Below are positions 5,148 through 5,791 of a stretch of 5,791 nt of DNA, piece after piece (the stretch's first letter is position 1; each line of letters starts with the position of its first letter). Both the position numbers and the translations under genes were made by a program. Below the pieces are notes generated by a model that worked only from the letters and a program-made list of their open reading frames with translations, ran no database searches and was not told the origin of the DNA. This DNA comes from Candidatus Neomicrothrix sp. UBA4542 (GTDB lineage: Bacteria > Actinomycetota > Acidimicrobiia > Acidimicrobiales > Poriferisodalaceae): assembly GCA_002388005.1 (NCBI GenBank), contig DGLO01000061.1, forward strand, positions 3,526 to 9,316, written 5' to 3'.

Positions 5148-5791
5148 CTGCGGAAGCGGGGGTGCTGCACGAGTCGCAACGCCCTGGGATGCGAATTGGA
5201 AAAGTTCTCCGTCCTACCAGTTGGTCAGAAGCAATTGAGTTGTACGCCTCGTTGCCTGCAGCGCTCCCGACTGCGGGCGCGACAGACCTCTTGCTGGAGA
5301 TGGCACGACAACCCGCGACTGCCGAAGCTGAGGCTGTCACCCTCATAGACCTTTGGGGGCTACCGGAGTGTTCTCAGATCACAATAGACACCGACAATGT
5401 AGTAGTTGGTTGCGGGGTAACCCACAATCAGATCATCGCCGAACCAGGTCTTGACTCGGCGCTTGATCTGCTTCGAATGGCATGCTTGGAGATTGGGTCT
5501 CCCCAACTTAGGAACCGTGCAACAGTTGTTGGCAACGTCGTTACAGCGAGCCCCGCTAACGACACGATCTCAGCCCTGATGGCACTCGACGCCGCCATCA
5601 TCATGGAATCTGCTGATGGTCAACGTGAACTCCCTATTCGCGAATTTTTTACTGGCTTTCGAACCACAGCACTACAGCAGTCAGAACTAGTGCGCGCTAT
5701 CCGAATTCCCAGGTGGACTGTTAACACCTTGGGCACATGGCTCAAGGTCGGGAACCGTTCTTCGCAGGCAATTTCAGTCGTCCACGCTGGC
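5144..5791 (+). CDS. FAD-binding subunit of a xanthine-dehydrogenase-type molybdenum hydroxylase; 3' end outside window
   Basis: The frame opens at GTG, overlapping the hydrolase stop as GTGA, and stays open to the window edge: 216 residues of a family that is usually about 270-300. It is the FAD_binding_5 (molybdopterin dehydrogenase) fold. PTAGATDLLLEM (42-53) corresponds to the first FAD motif (usually AGGTDLL), and EIGSPQLRNRATVVGNVVTASPANDTISALMALDA (116-150) to the second (usually IGSPQIRNxxTIGGN and ASPAADT). TTALQQSELVRAIRIP (174-189) and LKVGNRSSQAISVV (200-213) start the CO_deh_flav_C-type part. In the family this subunit passes electrons from the molybdenum and 2Fe-2S subunits through FAD to NAD+ or another acceptor, in the cytosol. 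No four-cysteine 4Fe-4S insertion, as in 4-hydroxybenzoyl-CoA reductase, is present. Xanthine is the likeliest substrate given the 8-oxoguanine deaminase next door, but the substrate is set by the molybdenum subunit, not seen here. Both glycine motifs carry substitutions. Confidence 0.88.
   Translation, partial: MTAEAGVLHESQRPGMRIGKVLRPTSWSEAIELYASLPAALPTAGATDLLLEMARQPATAEAEAVTLIDLWGLPECSQITIDTDNVVVGCGVTHNQIIAEPGLDSALDLLRMACLEIGSPQLRNRATVVGNVVTASPANDTISALMALDAAIIMESADGQRELPIREFFTGFRTTALQQSELVRAIRIPRWTVNTLGTWLKVGNRSSQAISVVHAG

Noticed and set aside
5083..5346. An 87-residue minus-strand open frame at the hydrolase/FAD-subunit junction
   Set aside because: It is antisense to two genes on the plus strand, including the GTG-started FAD subunit with clear family motifs.
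1..5791. tRNA, rRNA, CRISPR array, insertion sequence, attachment site
   Set aside because: By eye I found no cloverleaf-like segment, repeated spacer pattern, transposase motif or long terminal repeat. Almost all sequence is accounted for by the six genes.

Overview
The window appears to be a stretch of bacterial chromosome with six protein-coding genes, two of them cut by the window ends. I see no RNA gene, mobile element, CRISPR array or long repeat. Coding density is about 98 percent, base composition is moderately GC-rich, genes overlap by start/stop codons, and one gene looks leaderless (a TAnnnT box five bases before ATG). The nicotinamidase tail resembles actinobacterial PncA. Together these suggest a free-living actinobacterium, perhaps of an acidimicrobial type. 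That taxonomic guess is an inference of low to moderate strength.

Layout: (1) 1-219, plus strand, the C-terminal 72 residues of a nicotinamidase (PncA). (2) 262-1638, minus strand, a full-length amidohydrolase that matches 8-oxoguanine deaminases closely. It converges on pncA and is divergent from everything to its right. (3) 1639-1709, a 71-base divergent control region with a plausible leaderless promoter for the rightward operon. (4) 1710-5791, plus strand, a tight four-gene operon: a 499-residue fold-type II PLP enzyme, a second fold-type II PLP enzyme related to threonine synthase/dehydratase, a monoacylglycerol-lipase-like alpha/beta hydrolase, and the first 216 residues of the FAD-binding subunit of a xanthine-dehydrogenase-type molybdenum hydroxylase. 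The last gene starts with GTG and runs off the window. The junctions are a 4-base gap, an ATGA overlap and a GTGA overlap.

How the genes may work together: 8-oxoguanine deaminase makes urate, and xanthine-dehydrogenase-type enzymes also make urate from hypoxanthine or xanthine, so the flanks of the operon point to purine or related N-heterocycle catabolism. The two PLP enzymes and the serine hydrolase between them have no assigned step in the aerobic urate-allantoin pathway. They are the candidates for undescribed chemistry. The arrangement loosely recalls the E. coli yge/xdh region, where a fold-type II PLP enzyme (YgeX, diaminopropionate ammonia-lyase) and an amidohydrolase (SsnA) lie near xanthine dehydrogenase genes. 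The linkage of families is seen in the sequence; the shared pathway is inference.
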